This document shows, in pieces, positions 7,457-15,322 of a stretch of 27,489 nucleotides of DNA. Both the position numbers and the translations under genes were made by a program. Below the pieces are notes generated by a model. It was not told where the DNA came from. It worked only from the letters and a program-made list of their open reading frames with translations, and did not search any database. The DNA comes from DATEJJ01 sp051986465 (GTDB taxonomy: Bacteria; Actinomycetota; Actinomycetes; Mycobacteriales; Micromonosporaceae): assembly GCA_051986465.1 (NCBI GenBank), contig JBPYFB010000429.1, positions 1-27,489 of the forward strand, given 5' to 3'. The first letter of the stretch is position 1, and each line of letters begins with the position of its first letter.

Positions 7457-8815
7457 ATGACGTCCACAACAGATCCGGCGGTGTCCGCGCCGACCGCCGT
7501 CGCCCACAGCCGGCACGGCCGGACCGGACGCTGGATCGACGACTGGCGTCCGGAGGACGAGAACTTCTGGGCCTCGGTCGGCGCCCCGGTCGCCCGCCGG
7601 AACCTCATCTTCTCCGTCTTCTCCGAACACATTGGCTTCTCGGTGTGGACAATGTGGTCGGTGCTCGTGCTCTTCCTGGGACCGGCGTACGGCATCGACC
7701 CGGCCGGAAAGTTCGTGCTGACTGCGGTGCCCGCTCTGGTCGGCTCGGTGCTTCGGCTGCCGTACACCTTCGCCGTGGCCAAGTTCGGCGGTCGCAACTG
7801 GACGGTCTTCAGCGCGGCCCTGCTGCTGGTGCCCTGCATCCTGGCGACGATCGTCCTGCAGCCCGGCGTCTCGTACGCCACCCTGCTGATCGTGGCGGCG
7901 ATCGGCGGGGTCGGAGGCGGCAACTTCGCCTCCTCGATGGCGAACATCAACGCGTACTACCCGGAGCGATGCAAAGGATGGGCGCTTGGCATCAACGCGG
8001 GCGGCGGCAACATCGGCGTCGCGGTGATCCAACTCGTCGGGCTGCTCGTGCTGGCCACCGCCGGCGCGGCCCACCCCCGGCTGGTGCCCGCGATCTACAT
8101 CCCGCTCGTCGTGCTGGGATCGCTCGGATCGTACCGATACATGGACAACCTGGCGTCGGCCCGCAACGACAAGCGGGCGATGCGCGACGTCACCCGTGAC
8201 CTGCACACCTGGACCATGTCGTTTCTCTACATCGGTACGTTCGGCTCGTTCATCGGCTTCGGCTTCGCCTTCGGCCAGGTGCTCCAGGTACAGTTCAAGG
8301 CCGACTTCGACACCCCCATCAAGGCCGCGTACCTGACGTTCCTCGGGCCGCTGCTCGGATCGCTGATCCGGCCCGTGGGCGGAATGCTGGCCGACCGAAT
8401 CGGCGGGGCGACGGTGACATTCTGGAACTTCGTGGCGATGGCGGCTGCCGCGTTGGTCGTCCTGGCCGCGTCCTTGGCGAAATCACTGCCGCTATTCCTG
8501 ATCGGATTCATCCTGCTGTTCGTCTTCTCCGGCATCGGCAACGGTTCCACGTACAAGATGATCCCGGCGATCTTCCGGGCCAAGTCACCCACCATGGAAG
8601 AGGCGCGACGACTGTCAGGCGCACTGATCGGGATCGCGGGCGCGGTCGGGGCGTTCGGCGGCGTGTTGGTCAACCTCGCGTTCCGGCAGTCGTTCCTGGA
8701 GACCAAGACCGGCAACGCGGCCTACATAGCGTTCATCGCGTTCTACGCCGCGTGCTTCGTGGTGACGTGGATGATGTACCTGCGCGCCTCCGAGCGGCGC
8801 CTGACCGGCGTCTAG
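7457..8815 (+). CDS. narK: Nitrate/nitrite transporter, NarK/NNP family (MFS)
   Basis: A 452-residue polytopic membrane protein of the major facilitator superfamily, nitrate-nitrite porter branch. The family signatures are visible: GGGNFASSMANINAYYP near residue 152 and GNGSTYKMIPAIF near 360, both glycine-rich helices lining the nitrate pore. About 12 hydrophobic segments follow a 45-residue charged N-terminus. It probably imports nitrate and may also move nitrite. GGGAGGAG at 7442-7449 serves the ATG at 7457. As the last gene of the operon it completes uptake plus two-step reduction. No convincing terminator is seen directly after the stop. Confidence 0.92.
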   Translation: MTSTTDPAVSAPTAVAHSRHGRTGRWIDDWRPEDENFWASVGAPVARRNLIFSVFSEHIGFSVWTMWSVLVLFLGPAYGIDPAGKFVLTAVPALVGSVLRLPYTFAVAKFGGRNWTVFSAALLLVPCILATIVLQPGVSYATLLIVAAIGGVGGGNFASSMANINAYYPERCKGWALGINAGGGNIGVAVIQLVGLLVLATAGAAHPRLVPAIYIPLVVLGSLGSYRYMDNLASARNDKRAMRDVTRDLHTWTMSFLYIGTFGSFIGFGFAFGQVLQVQFKADFDTPIKAAYLTFLGPLLGSLIRPVGGMLADRIGGATVTFWNFVAMAAAALVVLAASLAKSLPLFLIGFILLFVFSGIGNGSTYKMIPAIFRAKSPTMEEARRLSGALIGIAGAVGAFGGVLVNLAFRQSFLETKTGNAAYIAFIAFYAACFVVTWMMYLRASERRLTGV

Positions 8816-8869
8816 CGTGCTCCTGGTTGCGGCCGCCGCCGACTTCGGCTGCATCATCGTGCGCGCGGC

Positions 8870-9003
8870 TCAGAGACGGTCGCCCTCGATGATGCGGCTG
8901 AGGAACGGCCGCGTCCGGGCCTCGCGGGGCTCGCCGAGGACTTGCTCCGTGGCCCCGCTCGACCCGCACTCCGCCCTCGAGAAAGCACACGCGGTCGGCG
9001 TGT
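8870..9003 (-). pseudogene. C-terminal relic of amino-acid ABC transporter ATPase, frameshifted
   Basis: On the minus strand one frame reads HADRVCFLEGGVRVERG and, after a one-base shift, a second frame reads TEQVLGEPREARTRPFLSRI and ends at a TGA at 8870-8872. Joined, these match the C-terminal end of GlnQ/HisP-type ABC ATPases (ADRVxFLxGGxxVExGpPeqvlxxPxxeRTrxFLxr). Resemblance stops abruptly near 9003, so only about 45 residues survive. Truncation plus frameshift makes this a dead gene. No partner permease or binding protein lies nearby. Confidence 0.6.
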
Positions 9004-9420
9004 AGGGTGCCAATACTCGGTCACCAGGCTTGAGCTGGCGATATTCGGCAGCGACGTGTTCCGGGCCATTGGCAGTTGAGCGATCGCTCATGTCGCCTTG
9101 AGCAACTGCTCGTCCGTGGTCGACGGATTGATCCACGTACACCAGGACTCCGAGCTTGTCGGGTGGCCGCAACAGTACCTTCCCCGCCCGGGGCTAGTGC
9201 AGTTCGACGAGCAGTACCGAGCCTTCGGGTTGACCATGCCGCATGGTATCCAGACAACCGCGACGTGGTTAGACGCGGACTGGGTGATACGGGTACGGGA
9301 TGCTGACCACGGACACACTGTTCGCCGCAACCGACCTCTTCCGAGCACTTCTTCGACCGCAAGCACCCGCCACGACGCTCGCGAGTCCCCGCCGAAGACC
9401 GCGCGGACGCGCTAACCGGT
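9004..9420 (+). other. Spacer with possible coding remnant (about 9098-9415)
   Basis: From a TTG at 9098 a frame stays open to 9415, and up to about 9320 most codons end in G or C, as in real genes here. The conceptual product contains LVGWPQQYLPRPGLVQFDE and ATWLDADWVIRVRD, which look protein-like but match no family I know. There is no good ribosome binding site and codon quality falls off afterwards. It is more likely a remnant than an active gene. Confidence 0.25.
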
Positions 9421-9456
9421 CCGATGTCGGCGCGGGGCGGGCCGCGCCGACATCGG
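9421..9456 (-). terminator. Perfect 15-bp hairpin downstream of the GH26 gene
   Basis: CCGATGTCGGCGCGG (9421-9435) and CCGCGCCGACATCGG (9442-9456) are perfect inverted copies around a 6-base loop. The hairpin lies 65 bases past the glycanase stop on its downstream side. No T-run follows, which is common for actinomycete terminators. Confidence 0.65.
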
Positions 9457-9520
9457 CATCTGCTGAAGGGGTTGTTCACGTTGTTGCGGTGGCGGCGGTG
9501 CGTTATCGAACTGTGGTGGG

Positions 9521-10954
9521 TTAGGGGCTGGTGCAGGTGAGTGTCGGCGTTGATGGCGATCCGGTGGCGAGGAACCCGAATGTCGTGGAGCCATTCGCAC
9601 CTAGGGAGCCGTTCCAGCTCATGTTCTTCACGGTCACGGATGAACCGCTGACGCTAGGGGAGCCGTTCCAGAGTTGACTGATCGCCTGTCCGTTGGCCAA
9701 GGTCCAACGTGCCGTCCAGCCGTTGATCGGTGAAGTCCCAGCCCGCACGGTCACCTCGCCTTGGAACCCGCCCGGCCAGGAGCTGATCGTTCGGTATGTC
9801 CCTGAGCAGGCGCCGGCCGGCGGCGCGGTCGTTGCAGGCGGCGCGCTGGTAGGTGGCGCGCTGCTAGGTGGCGCGCTGCTAGGCGCTGCGCTGCTAGGTG
9901 GTTGGGTTGTTCCCTTGTACTGAGAGGCGACCTGGGCCAGGTCTGTTCCCCGGCCCTTCATGTATGTCTGGTTGACCCAGGTGGTGAAGGCGGCCTGGGT
10001 GGCCGATGAGGAGGTACCCGACCACAGTTCCTCCTTGTCCTGGTCGAAGTAGACGACGAGTTTCAGGTCAGGGTAGCGACCGGACTGCAACGTGGTGGAC
10101 ATGTCGCTGATCCACTGTGCCTTGTTGCCGCCGTCCTCGCTGGACGCGACCTCCCCAATCATGATCGGACGCTTGGGCGCGATCGCGCGGGCCTGGGCGT
10201 AGGCGCTGGTGAACATCGAGTCGAAGCTCGTCCAATGGTTGCCGGTCGGGTCCCAGGAGGGGTCAAGACCCCAGTTGTAGCCGTCGATCCCGACCCAGTC
10301 GACGTAAGCGTCACCGGGGTAGGACTGCGCGGGGTCGTTGTAGGAGGCGTCCGGAGTGGAGCCGTTATTGAAGCACCACACCCATTGGACGTTGGTGGCG
10401 CCGGCCGCGACGACGAGGTCGTGTACGTGGCGGTAGGCGCCGATGTAGAGCGCGGGATTGCTGTTGTTGTTGGCGATACCCCAGGGGTACCAGTTGCCGT
10501 TGAACTCGTGTCCCCAGCGCACCATGACCGGCGCGCCGACCGATGCGAACTCGGCGCCGCGGGCTTTGATGTAGCTGTCCCACTTGCCGTCGATGATGTC
10601 TTGAAGGTGGATCTGGTTAGGGTCGCTGACACTGAGCGCCGTGTTCCAGGGCTCCCAGGTGAAGTGCATCATGACACCCTGGCTCCACAGGGTCTTGGCG
10701 TCGGCCGCGTCGAAGGCGTTGCCGGTTGCCCAACTGTCGAACCACTCGACACTTGCTGGGGCTACCCCGTACCGGCTGACCGTGCCGGAGGGGATCTCGG
10801 TGGGGCTTGTCTGGCGGAATATCCCCAGGTACTTCGTTGATGCGTCCGCGGCGGCGCTCAGGCCCGGAATGCTGAGCACCGCACCCAGAAGGAGACCGGC
10901 GATGGCGAAGATGATCGCAGTTCGCAGCCGCCTGAACGTGATCCGACGTTTCAT
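9521..10954 (-). CDS. Secreted GH26-like glycanase (probable beta-mannanase) with CBM2
   Basis: A 477-residue exported polysaccharide hydrolase. Residues 1-36 form a signal peptide (KRRITFRRLR, then a hydrophobic core, then AAADA). The catalytic domain spans about 40-340: VRWGHEFNGNWYPW (145-158) is the GH26 acid/base motif with Glu150, and IMIGEVASS (264-272) supplies the likely nucleophile Glu268. A Pro/Ser/Ala linker (349-381, repeated APPSS/APPTS units) leads to a C-terminal CBM2 domain (383-477) with a Cys at each end and Trp residues for cellulose or chitin binding. GH26 is mostly beta-mannanase, but substrate is inferred. The ATG has GGAGGA at correct spacing. A LacI gene lies upstream on the same strand, suggesting sugar-induced control. 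Confidence 0.85.
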   Translation of the reverse strand: MKRRITFRRLRTAIIFAIAGLLLGAVLSIPGLSAAADASTKYLGIFRQTSPTEIPSGTVSRYGVAPASVEWFDSWATGNAFDAADAKTLWSQGVMMHFTWEPWNTALSVSDPNQIHLQDIIDGKWDSYIKARGAEFASVGAPVMVRWGHEFNGNWYPWGIANNNSNPALYIGAYRHVHDLVVAAGATNVQWVWCFNNGSTPDASYNDPAQSYPGDAYVDWVGIDGYNWGLDPSWDPTGNHWTSFDSMFTSAYAQARAIAPKRPIMIGEVASSEDGGNKAQWISDMSTTLQSGRYPDLKLVVYFDQDKEELWSGTSSSATQAAFTTWVNQTYMKGRGTDLAQVASQYKGTTQPPSSAAPSSAPPSSAPPTSAPPATTAPPAGACSGTYRTISSWPGGFQGEVTVRAGTSPINGWTARWTLANGQAISQLWNGSPSVSGSSVTVKNMSWNGSLGANGSTTFGFLATGSPSTPTLTCTSP

Positions 10955-11057
10955 CTGTCCTCCATGCTCTCAGCGATCACGGCCCGGAGCGGTCTTGACC
11001 AGACGGTGGTCTCTGCCCCGGTCGCGTTCCTGACCGCCCTACCAGTCCGGCGAGCTT

Positions 11058-11119
11058 GCTAGTTTCCGCTAGTCAAGGCCTCAATGTGGGCGAACCATTC
11101 GCTAGTCGAGGCGAACCAT
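11058..11119 (-). promoter_or_regulatory. Helically phased repeats upstream of the GH26 gene
   Basis: GCTAGT occurs at 11058, 11068 and 11101, the last two as GCTAGTC; the steps are 10 and 33 bases. GCGAACCAT occurs at 11090 and 11111, 21 bases apart, and the first copy extends into the palindrome GCGAA-CCA-TTCGC (11090-11102). All steps are near whole helical turns, so a protein array on one DNA face is plausible. A TTGACT hexamer on the minus strand (11071-11076) overlaps the array and could be a -35 element. The regulator is not identified; the neighbouring LacI protein is one candidate. Confidence 0.45.
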
Positions 11120-11336
11120 AAAGCCAGAAGGGTGGCCCGTCAAGATTGATAAACGTGGCTGCGATGGAGCCGCCAACGGGGTGGCCCCTCGCGTACCGAG
11201 GTCAACCGCCACGACGTCACGTCTATGCGGCAGCGCACCGCTCGCGACCAGCCCCGATAGCGCCCGGGGCGCCGCGGCCCCGGCCACAGGTAGACCGCCG
11301 TCTATCAGGGTCTACCTCGCGGCCTCGATATCCGTT
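11120..11336. other. Non-coding spacer between lacI-type gene and GH26 promoter
   Basis: No convincing coding frame or RNA is seen. The stretch belongs to the 460-base gap between the regulator stop at 11415 and the glycanase start at 10954. Confidence 0.5.
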
Positions 11337-11349
11337 CGTTTCGAAAACG
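11337..11349 (-). promoter_or_regulatory. LacI-type palindrome candidate (TTTCGAAA core)
   Basis: CGTTTCGAAAACG contains the 8-bp palindrome TTTCGAAA flanked by CG on the left and ACG on the right. LacI-family operators are short palindromes with a central CG pair, so this fits. It lies about 65 bases after the LacI gene and 380 bases upstream of the glycanase start. That is far for direct repression. Confidence 0.3.
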
Positions 11350-11414
11350 CGCACGGCCGCAGAATCCGGGGTGCCAGCGATAGTCGACCGCGCTCGTTGG
11401 GTGCTTCGTCGAGG

Positions 11415-12455
11415 TCACCGCGGTGGCGGCGCCGTACTCTCCCGCTCGACGAGCGTGGTTGGTAGCTCGATTCGGGCGTGTTCGGCCCGGCCGCCGGACG
11501 CCACGGTCATGACGAGGTTGGCCGCGGTGGCGCCCATCTCCACCAGTGGCTGCCGCACCGTCGTCAGGGGCGGGGTCGACCACCGGACGAAGGCGAGATC
11601 GTCGAAGCCGACGACGCTGAGGTCGTTGGGGATGCGGACGTGAGCGCGGCGGGCGGCGTCATAGACACCGATTGCTTGCAGGTCATTGGCCGTGAAAATG
11701 GCAGTGGGCGGCGCCGTCATCTGCAGGAGGTCGATCGCGGCGGCGTGCCCGCCCTCGACGTACAGCGGAGCCGTCCGAATGAGGTCGGGTTCGATGGGTA
11801 TCCCGGCGGCGTCCAGAGCGGCGCGGTAGCCATCGAGGCGTGCCCGGCAGCACAGATACTCCTCCGGCCCGTTGATCATCGCGATACGGCGATGACCGAG
11901 GTCGATGAGGTGACGCGTGGCGGCCAGGCCGCCATTCCAGTTCATCGCGCCGACCGACGGCGTCTGGTGCATCGGTTCACCACTAGGGTCCAGGATGACC
12001 AGCGGAATGGCGGCGGTCGATAGTTGGGACAGCTGCCGCTTGGTCAGCTCGGCGGAGACCGCGATGACGCCGACCGGTCGCCGCGACAATATCTGGTCAG
12101 ACCAGCCGCGGCCCGGGGTGAGCCGGCCCTGCATCTCGGTGAGGGCGACGGCCAACTCGTGTTGGCGAGCGACCTGCTCGACGCCGCGGATGATGTCCAG
12201 GGCCCAGAGGCTGTCCAGGGCCTGGAACACCACCTCGACGATGCCGGACGGTGCCCCGTGGTCGCTTCGCTGGTAGCCGTGCTCGCGGATGAGTTCCTCA
12301 ATGCGGCGACGGGTACCGGCAGCGACGCCGGAATGACCGTTGATGACCTTGGAGACCGTGGGCGGGGAGACGCCGGCCAGCTCAGCGATACGAGCCACGG
12401 TCATGTCCCGGCGTGGACGCCGGCCCCTGGCGGCTGCGGAGCTGGTGGAGGTCAC
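11415..12455 (-). CDS. LacI family transcriptional regulator
   Basis: A 346-residue cytoplasmic DNA-binding regulator. Residues 18-62 form the LacI helix-turn-helix and hinge (MTVARIAELAGVSPPTVSKV, then INGHSGVAAGTRRRIEEL). Residues 68-340 are a periplasmic-binding-protein-like sensor domain with GVIAVS, LGHRRIAMI, AIFTANDLQAIGVYDA and LSVVGFDDLAFVRW, all standard LacI/GalR signatures. The ligand is probably a sugar. The GTG at 12455 lacks a clear ribosome binding site; the ATG at residue 18 is a possible alternative. It precedes the GH26 gene on the same strand with a 460-base gap, so it may be its repressor. Confidence 0.9.
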   Translation of the reverse strand: MTSTSSAAARGRRPRRDMTVARIAELAGVSPPTVSKVINGHSGVAAGTRRRIEELIREHGYQRSDHGAPSGIVEVVFQALDSLWALDIIRGVEQVARQHELAVALTEMQGRLTPGRGWSDQILSRRPVGVIAVSAELTKRQLSQLSTAAIPLVILDPSGEPMHQTPSVGAMNWNGGLAATRHLIDLGHRRIAMINGPEEYLCCRARLDGYRAALDAAGIPIEPDLIRTAPLYVEGGHAAAIDLLQMTAPPTAIFTANDLQAIGVYDAARRAHVRIPNDLSVVGFDDLAFVRWSTPPLTTVRQPLVEMGATAANLVMTVASGGRAEHARIELPTTLVERESTAPPPR

Positions 12456-12925
12456 CGGCGCAGTGTATGCGGGTCACGAGACCTCAAGTACGCATGTCGT
12501 GATCCATATCGCGAGGCGAATCCGCTGTCCCCGCGGTGAGGTGTTGTTCATACCGGAGATGAAGACGGTGTCGGAAACCGCGCGTGCTCAAGCGATGTCA
12601 GTACTGCGGCCGCGACGGTGTCGTAGAGCGGTAGCCGGCGAGAACCGGCACGTCCAGGGCGTGGGCACCGTCAGACGACCCTCGCCGCATACGCCCTCGG
12701 GCCCCGGATCGGGCTGCCAGTGCCGGACTCTGACACCGGATGCCGGCCACTTCCACTACATCCGAGCAACAACGGAGCAACCCGCAAGCCCGGCCGGACG
12801 CTATAGATACACGCCGCCCGGTCCGCAGGAACACAGACGACAGCACCGCGGAAATGCACCACCGGCCGAGTCGAGCGCGTAGGCCTCCAGACCGTGTCCT
12901 TACACCTGCTGCTGGTCGCTTCGGC
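12456..12925. other. Spacer without recognisable gene
   Basis: About 470 bases between the LacI gene start and the VOC gene region. Several frames are open on both strands, but none shows a family motif, a convincing ribosome binding site or consistent codon use. It presumably holds the LacI promoter at its left end. Confidence 0.4.
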
Positions 12926-12970
12926 ATTCCTGACGCGTTCACTGACATGCCGAATTGAGTGCGTCAGAAT
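12926..12970 (-). terminator. Probable hairpin terminator after VOC gene
   Basis: CTGACGC (12930-12936) pairs with GCGTCAG (12961-12967). The flanking ATTC and AAT extend the stem with one bulge. The hairpin lies about 30 bases beyond the stop of the minus-strand VOC gene. Confidence 0.4.
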
Positions 12971-12996
12971 CTTCCTCGCTCTGGGCGATTGGCGTT

Positions 12997-13434
12997 TCAG
13001 CCGTCCTTCATGCGTTGCGCGAGGGAGACGATGATCCCTTCCGGGCCGCGAATATAGGCCATCTTCCAGAGGTTTTCGTACTGGCCGATGCCGCCGACCA
13101 AGTCGTAGCCGACAGCGTCGATGGCGGCCTGTAGGTCGGTGACCTCGAAAGCGACGTTCCGGATGCCGAGTTCGTTGGCCATCGCCTGGGGGGAGCCAGG
13201 GACGTGCTGTGGTCGCACGAAGCTGGACAGCTCGATGGCGGTGCCGCCGTCGGGCGACCTCAACATCGCGATCTCGGTGCGCGAGCCGGGGATGCCGATG
13301 ACGGTGTCGAGAAACTCGCCCTCGATGAACATGCGCCCTTCGACCTCGAGGCCCAGCGCAGCGAAGAAGCTGATCATGTTGTCGAGGTCGGCGACGGTGA
13401 TGCCGACATGGTCGAAGCGTTGGAGGTTGACCAT
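12997..13434 (-). CDS. VOC family protein (glyoxalase/bleomycin-resistance fold)
   Basis: A 145-residue soluble protein of the vicinal oxygen chelate fold with two paired beta-alpha-beta modules. RFDHVGITVADLD (6-18) opens the first and GIRNVAFEVTDLQAAID (90-106) the second. Likely metal ligands are His9, Glu69 (AIELS) and Glu132 (GPEG). The usual second histidine position is Asn93, which may alter or abolish metal binding. AGGGCGGA precedes the ATG. It lies 57 bases after the flavoprotein gene on the same strand and is probably co-transcribed. Whether it is an enzyme, an antibiotic binder or a dioxygenase-like protein cannot be told. Confidence 0.9.
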   Translation of the reverse strand: MVNLQRFDHVGITVADLDNMISFFAALGLEVEGRMFIEGEFLDTVIGIPGSRTEIAMLRSPDGGTAIELSSFVRPQHVPGSPQAMANELGIRNVAFEVTDLQAAIDAVGYDLVGGIGQYENLWKMAYIRGPEGIIVSLAQRMKDG

Positions 13435-13491
13435 CGGTTCCGCCCTTCAGGTGCGATTGGCCGCCGGTATCGGATCGCGGATCACCGCGGA

Positions 13492-15141
13492 TCACGTCAG
13501 GTCGAGCCCGGCGAGATAGGCATGGACGGCGGAGACCACGACGGATCCTTCTCCTACCGCCGACGCAACGCGCTTCACTGAACCAGCGCGCACGTCGCCG
13601 ACTGCGAACAGACCAGGCTCCGAAGTGGCGTAGCCGTCACCGGTGATGACGAAGCCCTTGTCATCCAGTTCCACGCCGGCGTCTGACAGCGCGGTCGTGC
13701 AGGGCTCCGCACCGATCAGGAGGAACACGGCTGCTGCGTCGACGTGCACGTCGCGGTCGTGGAGGTGGTCATGCCACGTGACGCCGGTGAGCCGGTCGGC
13801 GCCATGCACCTCGGACAGCTCGGATCGCGCGTGGATCGTGATGCGTTCGTGGTGTGCGAGGCGCTGGAGGAGGTAGTTCGACATGGTGCTGCTCGGGTCT
13901 TCCCGGCGGATCAGGACGTGGACGTGACCCGCCCGGCGGGCGAGGAAGAGTGCTGCCTGGCCTGCCGAGTTCGCCCCGCCCACCACGACCGCGTTGCGTC
14001 CGGCTACCAGCGGAGCCTCGAGCTGACCCGCTGAGTAGTACACGCCGCGTCCTTCCAGGTCGGCAAGACCGGGAAGGTCCAGGCGCCGGTAGCGCACACC
14101 GCTGGCGGCGACCACGGCTGAGGCCAGGACGTCGAGTTCGTCGTCGAGTCGGACGCGGAACCCGCCCCCGGCATCCCGCCCCAGAGCGGTGACGGCACGG
14201 GGCGAGATCAACCGGGTGCCGAACTTGACGGCCTGCAGCATCGCCAGCCGCGCGAGCTCCACCCCGGACACGCCGCTGGGGAAGCCGAGGTAGTTCTCGA
14301 TCCGCGAGGAGCTGCCCGCCTGACCACCAATCGCGACGTCCTCGACGACCACGACGTCCAACCCCTCTGAGGCGCCGTATACGGCCGCCGCCAGCCCTGC
14401 CGGGCCGGCGCCCACCACGAGCAGATCACAGCGTGACCCGTCCGAGACGCTCCACAGGTCGATCCCCAGCGCCGTCGCCAGGTCCCGGGTAGTGGGGGCC
14501 TTCAACACCCGAAGGTCCCCCGTGACAACGGCCGCACCCGCCTCAGGCAGATCGCAGGTCGCCGCCAGCTCCGCCCACGCGCCCGCGTCGTGACGCAGCA
14601 CCGTCCGGTACGGGATCTGGTTGCGCTCGGCGAACTCCCGAAGCCGATGCAGGTCACGGTCGTCGTCCCCGGCCAGCACCAGACCGCCCTCACCCAACCG
14701 CGCAAGCAGCAGACGCCGGGCATCTAGCGCAGTGAGCAGGACGTCACTCAACTCTCCGGAGATTTCCACCAACCTGCGCAATTCCGCGACCGGTACACGC
14801 AGCAGAGTGGTACCTTCCGCGGCGATGCCGGGGAGGAAGGCACGCTGGCCCATCAACATGCCCAGCTCGCCGACGAAGTCACCCTCCTCGACCACGAAAA
14901 CAACCCGATCGTCCCGACGATCCACAAGCAAAACCGCGCCGGCGAGCACCAGGTTCAGGTCGTAGGAGTCACCAGCCTCCCACAGGACTTCGCCCCGGGC
15001 CGGATGAAGTACCTCACCAGCCGATCGCAGCATGCTCAACACGTGCTCGCTGAACACCGGCCATGCCAGGGCCTCCGCACCGTACCTGCGATCAGACGAG
15101 TAGATGGTCCGGTCATCCGGCACGGGTACCCTCGTGATCAC
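13492..15141 (-). CDS. Cyclic nucleotide-binding domain / thioredoxin reductase-like flavoprotein
   Basis: A 549-residue multidomain redox protein. Residues 28-145 form a cNMP-binding-like domain (GDFVGELGMLMGQRAFLPGI matches the phosphate-binding cassette region). Residues 150-230 look like a small thioredoxin-fold linker. Residues 237-549 are a thioredoxin-reductase-like module: VVGAGPAGLAAAVYGASEG (FAD), GGQAGSSSRIENYLGFP, VVVGGANSAGQAALFLARRAG (NADPH) and AVGDVRAGSVKRVASAVGEG. The redox CxxC normally found between the two nucleotide sites is absent; the segment reads YYSAGQLEAPLV. It therefore cannot act as a classical thioredoxin reductase. GTG at 15141 is used; GTG at 15123 has a better ribosome binding site (GAGGG). 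Known architecture in actinomycetes; the ligand and partner are unknown. Confidence 0.88.
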   Translation of the reverse strand: MITRVPVPDDRTIYSSDRRYGAEALAWPVFSEHVLSMLRSAGEVLHPARGEVLWEAGDSYDLNLVLAGAVLLVDRRDDRVVFVVEEGDFVGELGMLMGQRAFLPGIAAEGTTLLRVPVAELRRLVEISGELSDVLLTALDARRLLLARLGEGGLVLAGDDDRDLHRLREFAERNQIPYRTVLRHDAGAWAELAATCDLPEAGAAVVTGDLRVLKAPTTRDLATALGIDLWSVSDGSRCDLLVVGAGPAGLAAAVYGASEGLDVVVVEDVAIGGQAGSSSRIENYLGFPSGVSGVELARLAMLQAVKFGTRLISPRAVTALGRDAGGGFRVRLDDELDVLASAVVAASGVRYRRLDLPGLADLEGRGVYYSAGQLEAPLVAGRNAVVVGGANSAGQAALFLARRAGHVHVLIRREDPSSTMSNYLLQRLAHHERITIHARSELSEVHGADRLTGVTWHDHLHDRDVHVDAAAVFLLIGAEPCTTALSDAGVELDDKGFVITGDGYATSEPGLFAVGDVRAGSVKRVASAVGEGSVVVSAVHAYLAGLDLT

Positions 15142-15322
15142 CCCAGGATGGTAATACCGTCTCGGCTACACCAGCGAACCAGCCGATCTTGGCATCCGGA
15201 TCTACCGCTGGTCGCGCACACTGGCGGCTGCCGCTCGTGCCGATGACAGTGTGTGGTCGAGACGTGGGCTTGGTGTGCTTCAGCCCGCCGGAAGGCGCAG
15301 CATCCCAGCGACCGCCGTGCGT

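Noticed and set aside
7034..8206. 390-codon minus-strand frame opposite nirD and narK
   Set aside because: His/Arg/Asp-rich shadow of two clear genes with no recognisable domain.
9831..9900. Tandem DNA repeat
   Set aside because: It encodes the Ala/Pro/Ser linker of the glycanase and is explained by protein-level repetition.
12456..12996. Hidden gene on either strand of this spacer
   Set aside because: Open frames exist but are Arg-rich, lack ribosome binding sites and show no family motif.
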